Source: Aquarana catesbeiana (lineage: Eukaryota > Chordata > Amphibia > Anura > Ranidae). From it: a DNA stretch of 64,000 nt. The stretch covers positions 435,468,335 through 435,532,334 of the forward strand of contig NC_133326.1 of assembly GCF_042186555.1 (NCBI RefSeq), in the 5' to 3' direction. The notes under the pieces are model-generated. The model saw only the letters and a list, made by a program, of their open reading frames with translations, was not told where the DNA came from and did no database searches. Made by a program: the position numbers and the translations under genes. Below, in pieces: positions 32,934 through 44,429 of the stretch (the first letter of the stretch is position 1; every line of letters begins with the position of its first letter).

Positions 32934-33210
32934 TTAAAGTGGTTGTATACCCTTATTTTTACCTACAGGTAAGCCTGATTAGGCTTGCCTGTAGGTAAAA
33001 ATCGCCTAAACCTGTACGGTTTAGGAGATATTCACTTTGCATGCAGCCACTGACATTAGCGGCGCATGCACTGTGAATGCGCGGAAGTGATGTCATCACG
33101 GCTCCGGCCACTCACAGCGCCAGAGCCACGAACCCAGAAGAAACGCCAAGAGCAAAATTTCAGCTCCCTCGGCATGGTCCGGGCTGTGATATGGGGACCT
33201 TGTTCTAAGC
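32934..33210. repeat. frog repeat TTAAAGTGGTTGTATAC with internal hairpin
   Basis: Begins TTAAAGTGGTTGTATACCCT and contains TTTTTACCTACAGGTAAGCC followed by GGCTTGCCTGTAGGTAAAAA, an almost perfect hairpin (about 32956-33001). I recognise the start from memory as an abundant ranid element. Confidence 0.65.
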
Positions 33211-33239
33211 TAAGTATTTCATACTAGCTCATTATGCCT

Positions 33240-33656
33240 TTGCCTTACAGGGTTTTTTTAATTTTTATATGGCGTACACATCGGACACTTGACACATTTT
33301 TGGGACCATCGGCATTTATACAGCGATCAGTGCTATTAAAAATGCACTGATTACTGTAAAAATGTCACTGGCAGGGAAGGGGTTAACTGTGTTCTAACTG
33401 AAGGGGGATGGGACTGTCTAGGGGAGATGACAGATCGCTGTTCATACTTTGTATGAACACACGATCAATTTCTTCACCCCTCAGAACCGGGGTGTGTGTG
33501 TTTTACACACACATCCCAGTTCCCCGTATGTCACGAGTGATCGCTCGCCGGGCACTTGCATTGGCAGTGCGTGCCCCTAGTGGCCACAATGTTTCGCCCA
33601 GCCGTGCCATTCTGCCGCAGTAAAACTGCAGCGGCTGGTCGGCAAGTGGTTAAGCA
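33240..33656. repeat. 3' part of a TTAACCACTT-type element
   Basis: Shares CATCGGACACTTGACAC, GCATTTATACAGCGATCAGTG and a GGTCGGCAAGTGGTTAA end with other elements in the window (inverse of 38460-38560; end compare 63230-63250). Truncated on the left. Confidence 0.7.
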
Positions 33657-34099
33657 CTGAGTGGTAGTTGACAATGAAATGAAGTGTGATCCCGAGTGCA
33701 TGGGTCCAAAGCACCGATGTTACTGGTTGTCTTCCTTGGGGGGATGGCAACCAGTAGTATGTTAAGGGATCTCTAGGGTACATGCACAGGTAATTGAATC
33801 AAATGAAAGAGTCTGCGATATCACATATTCAGAATACACACGTTGAAAATGGGGAAACTAATAAAATACACTTGCATAATAACATTCAAAACCACCTTGT
33901 ACTATGCTGGAGGCCTGCGGGCAAAAGGCAGCAATGCCATGGAGAATATTCCATATGTCCTAAGCACAAAGGATATATAGAAAGATCCTGGTCCAGTTTC
34001 CATGGAGTTATTTTTAATGTTCAATAAATTCTTTTTTTTTTTTTTTTTTTTTTATATTGTAGCTTTATATACATTCTCTATATTCTGTGGGTATCACAA

Positions 34100-34340
34100 A
34101 GTTCCAGTGGCTCATATTTTTTGTTTAACCAGCGGGTTGAGCAACAAAGGTGCAGGTTTCCCCATCCACACATTTGGGGTGGATGGGTAAATCGATCCTG
34201 CTGGCGACACTGGTCATTCAGAGAACCTGACGTTGGTCTTTCAGAAGTTGTTCAATGGATCAACATCTGTACAACCAGGGTTCCCATACGTATATCAAAT
34301 TTCGGCTTGTCCTTGCTGCGCTGACCAGATTTCAATGTAT
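34100..34340. repeat. unclassified interspersed repeat
   Basis: GCAGGTTTCCCCATCCACAC through CCCATACGTATATCAAATTTCGG; I recall similar text as a frog repeat. No frame. Confidence 0.35.
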
Positions 34341-34843
34341 GGCTGGCTTTTTCTCCCTCATGGCATCCTGTGAACTTCAGCACTGTCAGCCTTTCTAATT
34401 GAATCATGGCATACAATCAAGGATGGTAATGTATGCAGTTTAATTGAAGAAAGTGAGATGCAGCTTTTGTGACCAAGTGACTGCTCTGGCATTCTGGAGG
34501 CAATTTTCAGCACACACTAATTTTGGCAGCATAAATATTCATGTGGAATGTATGTTCTTTAAAGAACATTTAATTTTCAAACGGTTATGGGTAAAGTTCC
34601 ACTTTTAAAAGGGAACTTGATAGCATTTCAGTTTGTGGTGCTCAGATAGTTAAGTTCAGCTTTACTTTGCTGATATTGTGATGTTGGTCACTAAATGGTC
34701 AATCGTGGATAAACTTCTGTCCCCCTTCTACAAAAGAATCTGCAATTTTCTCTGAAATGGCTTAACAATTACACCTTTGTGCCCCAAACAGCCGTGACAC
34801 TTTTTTTTTTTTTTTTTCCCTCTCCATTTATTATTATTTCAAA
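34341..34843. other. no gene seen; possibly Ppp2ca intron 1
   Basis: AT-rich, no repeat recognised apart from a T-run at 34801-34817. If exon 1 lies upstream of the window this is intron 1. Confidence 0.3.
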
Positions 34844-35215
34844 ACTGGGAAAACCTATTGACTCGAGTATAAGCCTAGGGTGGGAAATAAAGCAGCTGGT
34901 GGTAAACAATGCCCATTTGCAGCCTCACTGTGCCCACCTGTACCTTGGATTACAAACAGTGGGTGTTTCCCGCTGTGTCATGCAACTGCAGTCTTAGTTT
35001 GGCGGCCGCCCACTGTAACAAAGCCCCGTCTCCTACTCGTCCGTGATAAATGCTTCCGTTTCCCAGCATTGTATCAGTGTTCAGTCTATCGCAGACGAGG
35101 AGGAGGCGGCAATTTGTTAGTGGGCGGCCTCCGAACAGTTAAGACTGCAAGACACAGCGGGAGACCCTCAATCAGGTATAAGCTGAGGGGGGCTTTTTCA
35201 GCATAAAGTGCTGAA
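34844..35215. repeat. foldback element with opposed ends
   Basis: GGAAAACCTATTGACTCGAGTATAAGCC at the left and GGTATAAGCTGAGGGGGGCTTTTTCAGC at the right carry related end motifs. Inside, AACAGTGGGTGTTTCCCGCTGTGTC and GACACAGCGGGAGA are inverted, as are CGGCCGCCCACT and AGTGGGCGGCC. No coding. Confidence 0.55.
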
Positions 35216-35464
35216 AGTCTGCTTATCCTCAAGGTATATACAGTAGGCTGGCTGGCATTTTACAAGAATGGATGTGTGATCCTGATTATAGAAAAACTCA
35301 ATATATTGCTGTTAACCTATTTTATCGTTTCTATAGGAACTAAAAATATCTGTCCAGGTCCTTTTTAGAACTTTTGTAGTGTAGTTCTTCTTCCTTCTCC
35401 ACGGTTTAACAAGTATTTTAATCCCTAGTAGAAAAAAAAAAATAACAGTTATATCTTTTTACAG

Positions 35465-35674
35465 GCAAAAGAAATTTTGACAAAAGAATCAAACGTCCAA
35501 GAAGTAAGATGCCCGGTCACAGTATGTGGAGATGTCCATGGACAATTTCACGACCTTATGGAATTGTTCAGAATTGGAGGCAAATCACCAGACACAAATT
35601 ATTTATTCATGGGGGATTATGTTGATAGAGGTTATTACTCAGTGGAAACTGTAACACTACTGGTTGCACTGAAG
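35465..35674 (+). CDS. PPP2CA: Ppp2ca coding exon 2 (residues about 35-104)
   Basis: 210 bp, phase 0, preceded by a T-rich tract and CAG acceptor and followed by GTAAGC. It starts AKEILTKESNVQEV and contains the first two metallophosphatase signatures, GDVHGQFHDL (Asp57, His59) and GDYVDRGYYS (Asp85, Arg89). These bind the two metal ions of the Ser/Thr phosphatase PP2A catalytic subunit. The length equals human exon 2 exactly, and the translation matches the vertebrate PP2A catalytic subunit with no change I can detect. PP2A C works with scaffold A and a regulatory B subunit in cytoplasm and nucleus. Exon 2 alone cannot tell alpha from beta. The preceding 102-bp exon 1 was not found in the window. 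Confidence 0.95.
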
Positions 35675-37566
35675 GTAAGCGTAACTAGTTGAAATATTTG
35701 GGGAAGCAAGGAGGGTGGTACTGTCCTAGCTTAAAGCAAAAGCTCTTATCTCCAACATTTGGCTGGCAAGCATTTGCCCCTGCTGTCATCCTTTCGGTCC
35801 TAGACATTCTTCTGCCATTGGGTGCCCACTGTTGTAACTACCCCAGCACCCAGCTCCATTCTGCATAACAAATGCTGTATTTATCAAGACTACACTGTAG
35901 CCAGTGTACAGATACATTTGCTTGCAGACAGTGTTTTTGGTAGAGACCGAAGCCGCCTAGATATGGACAGTAAAAATGCTTTAGAGGGTTTTTACTTTTA
36001 TTTTCATTTTTTGCCTCTGAATGCAGCTCTATTTGAACCAATGTGTCCTTTCATATTGTGGTGTTTAGATCCAGATTTAAGAGCTTTGTTCAGGGGCGTA
36101 AAAATAAGGCCCCAAACCTACGTTCGAAGAGAAGTATACATAAAAAATGTTATGCACACACTTACAAATTCTAAGGGCTAGAATTCTTGCCAGTAGAATA
36201 AGCTTACACACATGGTTTTGACTGCATGTGATTGCATGCCAAAGTGAGTACTGTATTTTATGCAGGATTTTTCTGCCAGCTCCCACCAGAAATAACCAGT
36301 GTAGATGGGAGCATGCAGGGTGGCTATCTCCCTTTCTGAGCCCCAGTATAGCCGCTGCCTCACGGCTCCGGGTCATGGAAATCCCCGTAGGCATTCACAC
36401 ATCTTCCCCACTGAGAAGACGGGCTACATGGGTTCTGATTGGTCAGCGCCACCCATGTGACGGCGCCAACCAATTAGAATGCGCCTTCTAGTCCCTCCTG
36501 ATGGGGTACATTTAGTAGATTAAGCTCTGGGGATTTCTAAGCCCCGGAGCCGTGATTTTTCTGTAAAGGTGACCTTCCCCTTTTAATATGCCTGTATGCA
36601 TACAGCTACAACTATAGAAGTTTGTTAGTTTTCCGCTGGGTTGAACTTGAAAAAAAACTGACAGATTGCTGTACTAACACAAGCTGTTAGTGCAGTGAGA
36701 ACCCCTGCTGTGCTATTGTGTTCTGACAGGGAGAAGGCCCCCACCCACCCAGGACACAGCTATTGGCTGAGAGCACTGATTGGATACCAGTTGGCTGCTG
36801 GTTTTCTAGTATGCTCGTTTTGACAGAAGTCTGTCAGGAGATCAGCTTCTGTCAGACGGGCAGCTTTGGTACACGTTTTCTACTGTACCAGCTGATTTCA
36901 GCCTGTGTGCCTGGCATTAGTCTCCTATCAGAAAACTTCCTGCTAGCAAAACTTTGTTTAGCCAGTATAGTTCTGCTTTGATTACATTAGTATATAGAGT
37001 GCATTTTCTAAAAGGTAGCAAATCAGAATTCAGTCAGCTACAGTCGAGCAAATATGCTATGGGTTTTGATTGGTTGAAATGGTTTACAGCTTTTAAGAAT
37101 TTGTATTAAATATTGCGATTTATCAACAAATTGGTTTCATGGCTGCTGCACAAACATTACAGATCATTAAAAAAAAAAAAAAAGGAAATGGTTGTTGGAA
37201 CAGCCTTAGCATAAATATATGGGGCAATTCAGATTTGTTCAAGAATGCCTGGCAGGTTGTCAGCTGTTGAACACACATTCTTATTTTGCAGTAAACACAA
37301 CCCAGTAGCATTAAATTACATTTCTTAGGGTGGTTATAAATTGCTTGCTTAGTTAAAACTATGGGCCTCTTGCGTTTTCACAAGTAGAAACTGTTTTGAT
37401 GTGTCATAGCAGGCAGTTTGCACTGTGTTCATTGTGGTATGAACGAATAGCAGCAGTGTTAAGACGAAAACAGGACATCCTCTGATAACAGTAGCTTTTA
37501 GTAAATGTTACATCGCATTTTGCCTGTAGCATATTGAAATGTATTTTGTTCTTCTTCCCTTTCCAG
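35675..37566 (+). other. PPP2CA: Ppp2ca intron 2 (1892 bp)
   Basis: Bounded by GT at 35675 and AG at 37565-37566. It contains unclassified frog repeats at about 36290-36560 (CTGATTGGTCAGCGCCACCC) and 36610-36985 (TTGAACTTG with TGACAGA/TCTGTCA inverted units), which carry no frame. Confidence 0.85.
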
Positions 37567-37740
37567 GTTCGCTACCGTGAACGTATTACAATTCTAAGGG
37601 GGAATCATGAAAGTAGGCAAATTACACAAGTATATGGTTTCTATGATGAATGTTTAAGGAAATATGGAAATGCAAATGTTTGGAAATACTTTACAGACCT
37701 GTTTGATTACCTTCCGTTAACTGCCTTAGTGGATGGTCAG
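37567..37740 (+). CDS. PPP2CA: Ppp2ca coding exon 3 (residues about 105-162)
   Basis: 174 bp, phase 0, acceptor TTCCAG and donor GTATGG. It reads VRYRERITILRGNHESRQ, giving the third metallophosphatase signature GNHE (Asn117, His118), and ends PLTALVDGQ. The length equals human exon 3. Residue 108 is Arg (VRYRERI). As I recall, the alpha isoform has Arg here and the beta isoform Pro (VRYPERI), so I call this Ppp2ca; an amphibian-specific swap could mislead. The next exon should start at residue 163 with the CLHGG block that supplies another metal ligand, but no such exon is readable downstream. Confidence 0.93.
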
Positions 37741-37879
37741 GTATGGATCTAAATTAAATGACCACAATATTACCATTTCCTCTTTGAGACCAAGTAACCT
37801 GTATAGTTGTCTACTTGACCGACCAACTTTTTTTTTTTTTTTTTTTTTTCCCCATTTTTTTAAACAAGTTTATGGATAT

Positions 37880-38156
37880 TTTTCCATAGTTAACCATTTG
37901 ACGACCAGCGATGTACCAGTACATTGCCAGACTTCAAGTAGTTATACCGGGTGAAGCCTGCAGCTGCATTTATTAAAATGCTTGTAAAGGTTACACTTAC
38001 AGCAAAGCAGAAAATTCAAGCATGAAAAATATATCCTGGTGGCGATGTCATTCGTCCGACCAGTTGAGTGGCATTACAGGGATTCTCCGATCCGACGTGT
38101 TTCCACAAAACTCTACTGGGAGTGGGGGATACTCAGTAACACCAGCCGACTGTATT
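37880..38156. repeat. TTAACCATTTGACGACC-type repeat fragment in the intron
   Basis: Starts TTAACCATTTGACGACCAGC after a poly-T at 37829-37849. It is a diverged relative of the neighbouring TTAA element, truncated. No gene. Confidence 0.5.
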
Positions 38157-38160
38157 TTAA

Positions 38161-39031
38161 CCACTTCCCGACCGGCGCATGCCGATGTACGTGGGCATAC
38201 AGGCAAGTCCCCTGGAATGTCCCATCGTGCCATTGCGTGTGCACCGGCTGGGAGCTCAGCGAGTCGAGTCGCGGGTCCCGCGGACTGTATCGCCGCGGAG
38301 ATACCCGCGATCGCCTCACGGAGAGGACGAACGGGGAGATGGTGATGTAAACAGCATCTCCCCATTCTGCCTGGTCGCAGAGATCGGTGACAGTTAGAAA
38401 ACACTCCCTAGTACTGACTTAACCCCTCCCCGCCCCCTAGTGGTTAACCCCTTCACTGCCAGTGTCATTTACACAGGAATCAGTGCATTTTTATAGCACT
38501 GATTGCTGTATAATTGACAATGGTCCCAAAAATGTGTCAAATGTCCGATGTGTCCGCCATAATGTCGCAGTCACAATAAAGATCGCTGCCATTACTAGTA
38601 AAAAAAAATGAATAAAAATGCCATAAAACTATCCCCTATTTTGTAAACGCTATAATTTTTGCGCAAGCCAATCAAATGCTTATTGCGTTTTTTGTGTTAG
38701 TTTTTTACCAAAAATATATAGAAGAATATGTATCGGCCTAAACTGAGAGGTTTTTTTAATTATTCTTTGGGGATATTTATTATAGCAAAAAGTAAAAAAA
38801 TGCGTTTTTTCAAAATTGTCCGCTATTTTTTGTTAGCGCAAAAATTAAAAACCGCAGAGGTGATCAAATACCACCAAAAGAGCTCCATTTGTGGGGGGAA
38901 AAAAAGGACGTCAATTTTGTGTGGGAGCCACGTCGCACGACTGAGCAACTGTCAGTTAAAGCGACGCATTGCTGAATCGCAAAAAAATGCACTGGTCAGG
39001 AAGGGGGTAAATTCTTCCGGGGCTGAAGTGG
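38161..39031. mobile_element. non-autonomous TTAA element (871 bp)
   Basis: TTAA at 38157-38160 and 39032-39035. The left end is CCACTTCCCGACC and the right end GGGGCTGAAGTGG. It shares TGGGAGCCACGTCGCACGAC and GTCAGTTAAAGCGACGC with 15845-15975 and 60300-60420. No transposase. It sits in the Ppp2ca intron. Confidence 0.85.
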
Positions 39032-39035
39032 TTAA

Positions 39036-39655
39036 AGAGGAGGTAACACCAGAAAAGCAAAGTGTACAACTGATTCAAAAAGATGTGCCCGTGAAAGAAA
39101 AATCACATGCATATTGCAGATGATTGTCAAACCCAAATATCATTTTGTAAGACATTAGTTTCATGTATAAAATGCTTCAGCGCTCTGCTGCCATCTATAT
39201 ACATATACATATGGATAAATTAATTCCCTCTGCTTATACAAAAATGACCAACCTAGTATGATGAATAATACACACAGCAGCAATATATATGTAGGGAATT
39301 AATGTTAAAATCCTTTTTTTTTTTTTTTTTTTTTATCACTTAATATATTTTAATTTATCAATATCTAATGGTCCAAAGATGAGGTGGGTAAGAGGATGAT
39401 ATACCAAATACCCATAAGTTTGATCAAAAGCAGGTTGTTGTATTCCATTCTGATAATGTAAAAAAATCATGTATACCTAGGAATATTTCTCATTAAATTC
39501 TATATTTGAAAATATTCGAAAAAATGTTCCGACAATATCAATGAATATAAATTGATATCCAAAAATATCCATGGGGGATAAATATCAAGACATGCACAAG
39601 AGAAGCACAGAGGAGAAAGGTGTTGATAAAACAATATCCTCCTGTTAACTAAACA
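39036..39655. other. no gene recognised; probable 3' flank of the Penelope-like copy
   Basis: AT-rich, with a T-run at 39315-39334 and GGGAATTAATG/ATTAATTCCC inverted pieces (39225, 39294). The short open stretch at its start is not an exon: it has no splice signals and no recognisable product. Confidence 0.35.
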
Positions 39656-39659
39656 TTAA

Positions 39660-40866
39660 TAACTATTGTTTAGAAAAGAATTTGTCCCATTCTATATTGA
39701 GGCCCCAAGAGAAATAAGATTTTAGGTCAAACCAGCGTGTTTCACATCTGGAAATCTGTCTCTTCAAATTGCTGCCTCTCCAATGGGGAGAATATATTTC
39801 TATACCTGAAGTTTGGCTGTTTTTTTTATTATGTAGTTTGAAATGTTTTGATGATAAACTATGTTGGGAGACCTTTTTTGATGTGATGTTCACAAATGCG
39901 GACGTTTAATGCCCGTGTGGTCCTCCCTACATATTGTAATCCCACATGTACATTTCAGGAAATACTACTCCTATGGTCTGACATGTAATGAATTCTTTGT
40001 TATGATGTTTGGAAGTAGAGGATGAGGAGAAGGTGGAAGATGTTGCTACTTGCCAAGTCTTGCACATCTTGCACTTTCTGCAAAGGAAAAAATCCTTTCA
40101 AGTTTTCAAACCTTTTGAATCTGGGGGGAGGCGATACTGGATGAGGGGCAATGTCCTTCAAAGTTTGAGGCTTCCTAAAAATTACTTGAGGGCGCTCTGG
40201 AAGTACTGGACCGAGAACAACATCCTCTGAGGATGTTCCAATATTTCCTCATGACGTTCACCACCCATCTGTGTTAACTGAAGAACGTGGTGAGAAAAGC
40301 CCATTCAAATCCATTAGGCTGATTTATTCTGATCATGTTTCTGCTTCACTGACAGAGTACAGCGATCCAGATCTGATGCCTGTAAAAAAATCTTTCACGA
40401 TTAGCTACTGCATATCCCTTTTCCAAAAACGTATCCTTCAAAGTACCAGAGTGTTGAATAAAATCATCTTTTATTGGAACAGTTTCTCGATGAAACTCTC
40501 CTTTTTAGGTATGGCTTTCAACCAATTTGGATGATGACAGCTTCCAATGGGGATAAACCCATTCCTATCTGTTTTGAAATATGTTTTGGATTATTATTTG
40601 GTGACCTTGATAAATGGTTAAATCTAAATAGTTGACAGATGTATCACTCTTTTCATACGTGAAACGAATGTCCCATGTTAGAATTCAGTCCTCTCATAAA
40701 TTCGTGTAAGGAGTCTAACACTGCCCTGCCACATGAAGAATGCGTCATTAATATATTCTCCAAAACTTTAATTGACTATGAAAATGATGACCTTAGATTA
40801 CCTGTTCCTCCCAAAAGGCGGGCCTTGGGGCGAACTTTGCACCCATTGCGATGCCTTATTTTTTTC

Positions 40867-40909
<43 letters not shown>

Positions 40910-41975
40910 TTGTAATAATTGTGTAACATTCCAAATTTCAACATCTCTAGTATGACAGACCTCTGGAATATCAACCCTATCAAAAGTTAAAAAATATTTA
41001 ACCGTCATTTCCCTTATCATGGGGGGGGGGGGGGGGGGGGGGGGGATTATAGTGTACAGTGACGAGACGTCAGCTGTCACTAGCAGAGCCTCTCTATACG
41101 CAAGTCCGGTAATTCCCTAATTTTGTATTCCATCTTTTAAAAAAGATGGAGTACCTATAACCAAAGGCTGTAAAATATCTATATATTTACCAATCTGTGA
41201 TATAAGGGAATCAATTCCACTATCGGTCTGCCAGGGATAGTATTAGGGTAGGATTATAGGATTTTTATGAACTTTTGGCAAATAATAAATTATTGGAATT
41301 CTCAGTGCCAGTGCAATCAAATTCTTTCATCAAAAAAGCCTTCTTGATTTTATCTAGTTCTATCCTAAATTTGTTAGTGGGATCCCGCTTGAACTTCATA
41401 TGTTTTCCTATCTGACAGAATATTTCCTCCATATAGTCCTGTTTTTAAGAACACTGATCTGCAGGACGAATTCCAAGATATGTTTGAAATTCACAGATGG
41501 ATATCACCCCGCCTTGTAACTTATTCTGATTTTTAAACTTGAACTGGGTTTTATCCAGATCACACAACTTTTGTGTTTTTGTTTTTTTAAGACAGATATT
41601 TGTATTGATTCCCTGGGAGATTAAACAGTGAAGCATTTCTTAAACCCGAATGCACTAACTCCTTTTCTTTGGAGTTATTATTAAGGATTGGACAGAATGT
41701 CTTTTCAATGGACAATTCTCTGTTAAATTTTTGTACATCAACAAAAGTTTCAAAACGATTGAGAATGATTTTGGGGCATATTTCAAACCTTTTATTAAGA
41801 ACTTCCTTTTCAACTTGATTGAGTTCAACTCCACTCAAGTTGAAAATGCCTTGTTGAAAATTCTTGTTTTCTCCTTCCTCCCCTACATCCTCTAATTTTC
41901 TTCCCTTGCCTTTTCCTTTGCCCTTGCCTAAAAAACCTTGGGCTTGATTATTTTTAGAAGGTTCCATTGGCAGAT
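39660..41975 (-). pseudogene. Penelope-like element (copy 2): RT and GIY-YIG nuclease
   Basis: Minus-strand reading from about 41967: MEPSKNNQAQ, a KGKGKGKGRK basic run and NLSGVELNQVEKEVLNK, then EICPKIILNRFETFVDVQKF, the N-terminal signature of Penelope-like proteins. Next come GRPIVELI.., ILQPLVIGTPSFLKDG and LLVTADVSSLYTII, the reverse-transcriptase block with catalytic Asp (41060-41080). It is broken there by a 25-bp poly-G (41021-41045) and a 39-bp poly-A (40869-40907). Further on are YFKTDRNGFIPIGSCHHPNW, a CRKCKMC cysteine group and, near 39895-39930, a diverged GGPHGH..AFVNITSKK where the GIY-YIG core should be. The end is SGIEIYSPHWRGS and LNIEWDKF. Not functional. Confidence 0.8.
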
Positions 41976-42220
41976 CCCTCTTGACCAGGCTGAATATAAT
42001 GTGAATTTTGATATTGGTAATTATCTTCCTTATCAGAATAATCCTCGAGATCCATACCTATTATTGACCGGGGCAAAGTTCCTATGATTGGTATTGGGGC
42101 CCGCATAGCTTGTACTGGGACCTTCATAATTACCTGTGTGGTCTAATTTATTTCTCCATAAGGGAGAATATGAACCATATGTCTAGAAGGGGAGGGAGAA
42201 TAGGGATGTCTCCCCCATAT
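41976..42220. other. 5' part or flank of the Penelope-like copy
   Basis: Minus-strand text in another frame continues upstream of the recognised protein (ENYQYQNSHYIQPGQEG-like). It could be an upstream part of the same reading frame after a frameshift. No clear start. Confidence 0.35.
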
Positions 42221-42280
42221 GCTTAGGAACTGAAAAGTCCACCTATGTGAATACATGGGTGGACTTTTCAGTTCCTAAGC
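42221..42280. repeat. 23-bp perfect hairpin at an element junction
   Basis: 42221-42243 (GCTTAGGAACTGAAAAGTCC plus three bases) is the exact inverse of 42258-42280. The 14-bp loop itself holds ATGT/ACAT. The Penelope-like copy lies to the left and DIRS copy C to the right. Confidence 0.9.
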
Positions 42281-43174
42281 TTCACCCATCACGGCAGGCT
42301 GCGTTTAGCAAACCTTTAAGGATCGGGTCCCTAGATATTGGGGTTCCACTCCCTTGGACCTGTAAATGCACCCCTCCCAGGAAAGCTTTAGGTAATGTAG
42401 CAAGAACTAAGCCCTGGGTTCCAGCCCTACAAAGAGGCGTTGCAGGCAATACATCGTGCTTCGGATCTATTAGGGAAAAAAATGTTGTCATGCCTTAATT
42501 CTCCACTAGAGTGAGTCTATGCACATACCTTAATCTGTTGTCTTCACTGTAAAGCTCAGTCAGTCTGTGTGGCCGCAGCAGCATGTGCAAGGGGATTTTT
42601 TCACAGGTAAAAGATCTGCCAAATGTTTTCTCCCCCTGAAGGGACCGGTGGGTTAGGGGGACATCAGCGCTGTACACCCCCTTACATTACCCGCCTCCAC
42701 CACACCGCAGGGGTGCAGAGGTCCTGCTGTTTCTGATACTGCTACTATTGTACTGTTTTCACTGCTGTTTTGTTTGCCTGCTGCTAAACAGGTCTCTGCC
42801 TCCCCTCCCTCCTTGTGTTGTGCCGTGCAGGAACATTTAAAATGAAAAGGGGCGGGATTTTCAGAGTGGCGGGGCCTAAGCGCAGTGCCGTGAACATCCA
42901 CGAGGACGCACGGCAGGCACAAACAAATAAAACCACAGCTGGGACTGTCTCTCCTCGGCTGGCGAGGAGGAAACACGTGTCCCACAGCTCTTGTGTCCCT
43001 GTGCAGACTGCTTGAGGGTTGCAAACTGGCATTCCTGATACAGGAAGGACACTTTTTTTTTTTTTTTTTTTCCACCCCAGCACTAGGCTGAACTTCATAG
43101 CGGCTTTAAATGTCATGACTATGTTCAGCGATTAAGTGCAATTGTATAGTGCCTCTGTTTTTGTGCTTGGGACT

Positions 43175-44420
43175 ATGCCTGCTAAGACACCACAAAGACC
43201 AAAAAGGTACTAAAGGTTTCACCCCCAGGCGCTAGGATTTCGAGTCGCATTTCCACGAGGTCATCCTCGCCTGAATTACCAATTATGGCAAGCCAGGGTG
43301 AGCCATTGGAACAAATTGATGTTGCAACTGCTTCTCACATCTCAGCCCCTGTATGTGACTGAAGATGTCCTTTCCTCCACCCTGCAGGGTTTGGAAGGAA
43401 GATTAGCGGCGTTAATCGCATCCTCCTTTCAAATGGATAGGAAGCGTGCTAGGTACCCCTCCTCCACTTCAGAACCTTTACAAGGGGAACAGTGGGCACA
43501 GGCTGAGGGTTTGCCCTCAGGCAATCAGGAGGAAAAAACGTACCGATGATTCCTCTGCAGAGGAAACAGTAGATGAGCTTTTTTCAGCCTCTCAATCTGA
43601 GAAATTGCTGATACAATCTTACAGAGATGGTTCGTTCTACTTTCATGCTACCCCTAACGGAGTCTCCTGATGGCTCGGTTTCTTCCTTGGGTTCCTTTGA
43701 AACCTTCTCAGCCTTTTCATGAGTTTCCTGCACATGCATTACTAGAAAAGCTTATTTTTGCTGAATGGGATCACCCAGATAAGCATTTTCTCCCTCCTAA
43801 GAGATTTTCAATCCTCTATCCCCTGGAGGAGAAATTCTCCAAAAAATGGAAAGTACCAGCAGTTGACGCTGCGATTTCCAGTGTGAATAAAGGCCTAACT
43901 TGTCCTTTAGACAATGCACTAATGTTTAAGGCTCCAACAGATAAAAAGTTGGCATCCCTGTTAATCTACTTTTTCCTTGACAGGTGCTGTTACTCAGCCT
44001 GCAGTCTCTGCAATAAGCGTCTCAATCCCAAGGACCAATTTAAACAGGCCCTTTAAAGAGGTTCCTGCACAACAAGCCCGGGAATTGGCTGAACTACCAA
44101 AGGCATTATGCTTTGCCATAGATGCCATTAAAGATTCTATTCACCAGGCGTCCTGCCTTATGCTTGTGCATATGCGTAGAATCCTGTGATTAAAAAATTA
44201 GTCAGCCGAAGCACCATGTAAAATCCTCCTAACTGGGTTCCCTTTTCATGGGGAGCGACTATTTGAAGAAGATTTGGACAAATATATCCAATTTCTAGTG
44301 GGAAAAGTACTCTTTTGCCAGTCAAAAGAGTATAAACTCCCTTCCACCGTCAGACTCTAGAGAAAAACCTCATGGTCAGACCCAGTCTCAAAAGAAGTCC
44401 TGGGGTTGGAAACCTGTAAA
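43175..44420 (+). pseudogene. DIRS copy C gag-like protein remnant
   Basis: The ATG at 43175-43177 starts MPAKTPQRPKRY and hits a stop. Other frames continue with ISAPVCDLKMSFPP-like text, EETVDELFSASQSEKLL (43560-43610), LLEKLIFAEWDHPDKHFLPP (43740-43800), YPLEEKFSKKWKVPAVDAAI (43820-43875), NKGLTCPLDNALMFK and EVPAQQARELAELPKALCFA (44060-44120). The pattern (SVNKGLTCP, then a helix-rich QQARELAELPKA segment and KDSIHQAS) is shared with copies D and E and is the capsid-like part of DIRS gag. Several frameshifts. Confidence 0.7.
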
Positions 44421-44429
44421 GCAGAATCC

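Larger units (their letters stand above)
32848..34024. repeat. region bounded by a diverged inverted repeat
   Basis: AACATTAAAAATAACCCCATGG at 32862-32883 is matched in inverse by CCATGGAGTTATTTTTAATG at 34000-34019, with flanking TTTATTG/CAATAAA also inverted. Total arm is about 33 bp. The outer TTTATTG/CAATAAA looks like a polyadenylation signal, so these may be two opposed retroelement tails with other repeats between. Confidence 0.6.

Noticed and set aside
37567..37740. calling the gene Ppp2cb
   Set aside because: VRYRERI matches the alpha isoform as I remember it (beta has VRYPERI). The distinction rests on one residue, so some doubt remains.
38728..39123. possible exon ending in HAYCR
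   Set aside because: It begins inside the TTAA element, has no splice signals or similarity to PP2A, and crosses the element's right end.
42653..43116. two overlapping minus-strand frames of 110-140 residues
   Set aside because: They are antisense to the DIRS copy C leader and start in its poly-A; no homology recognised.
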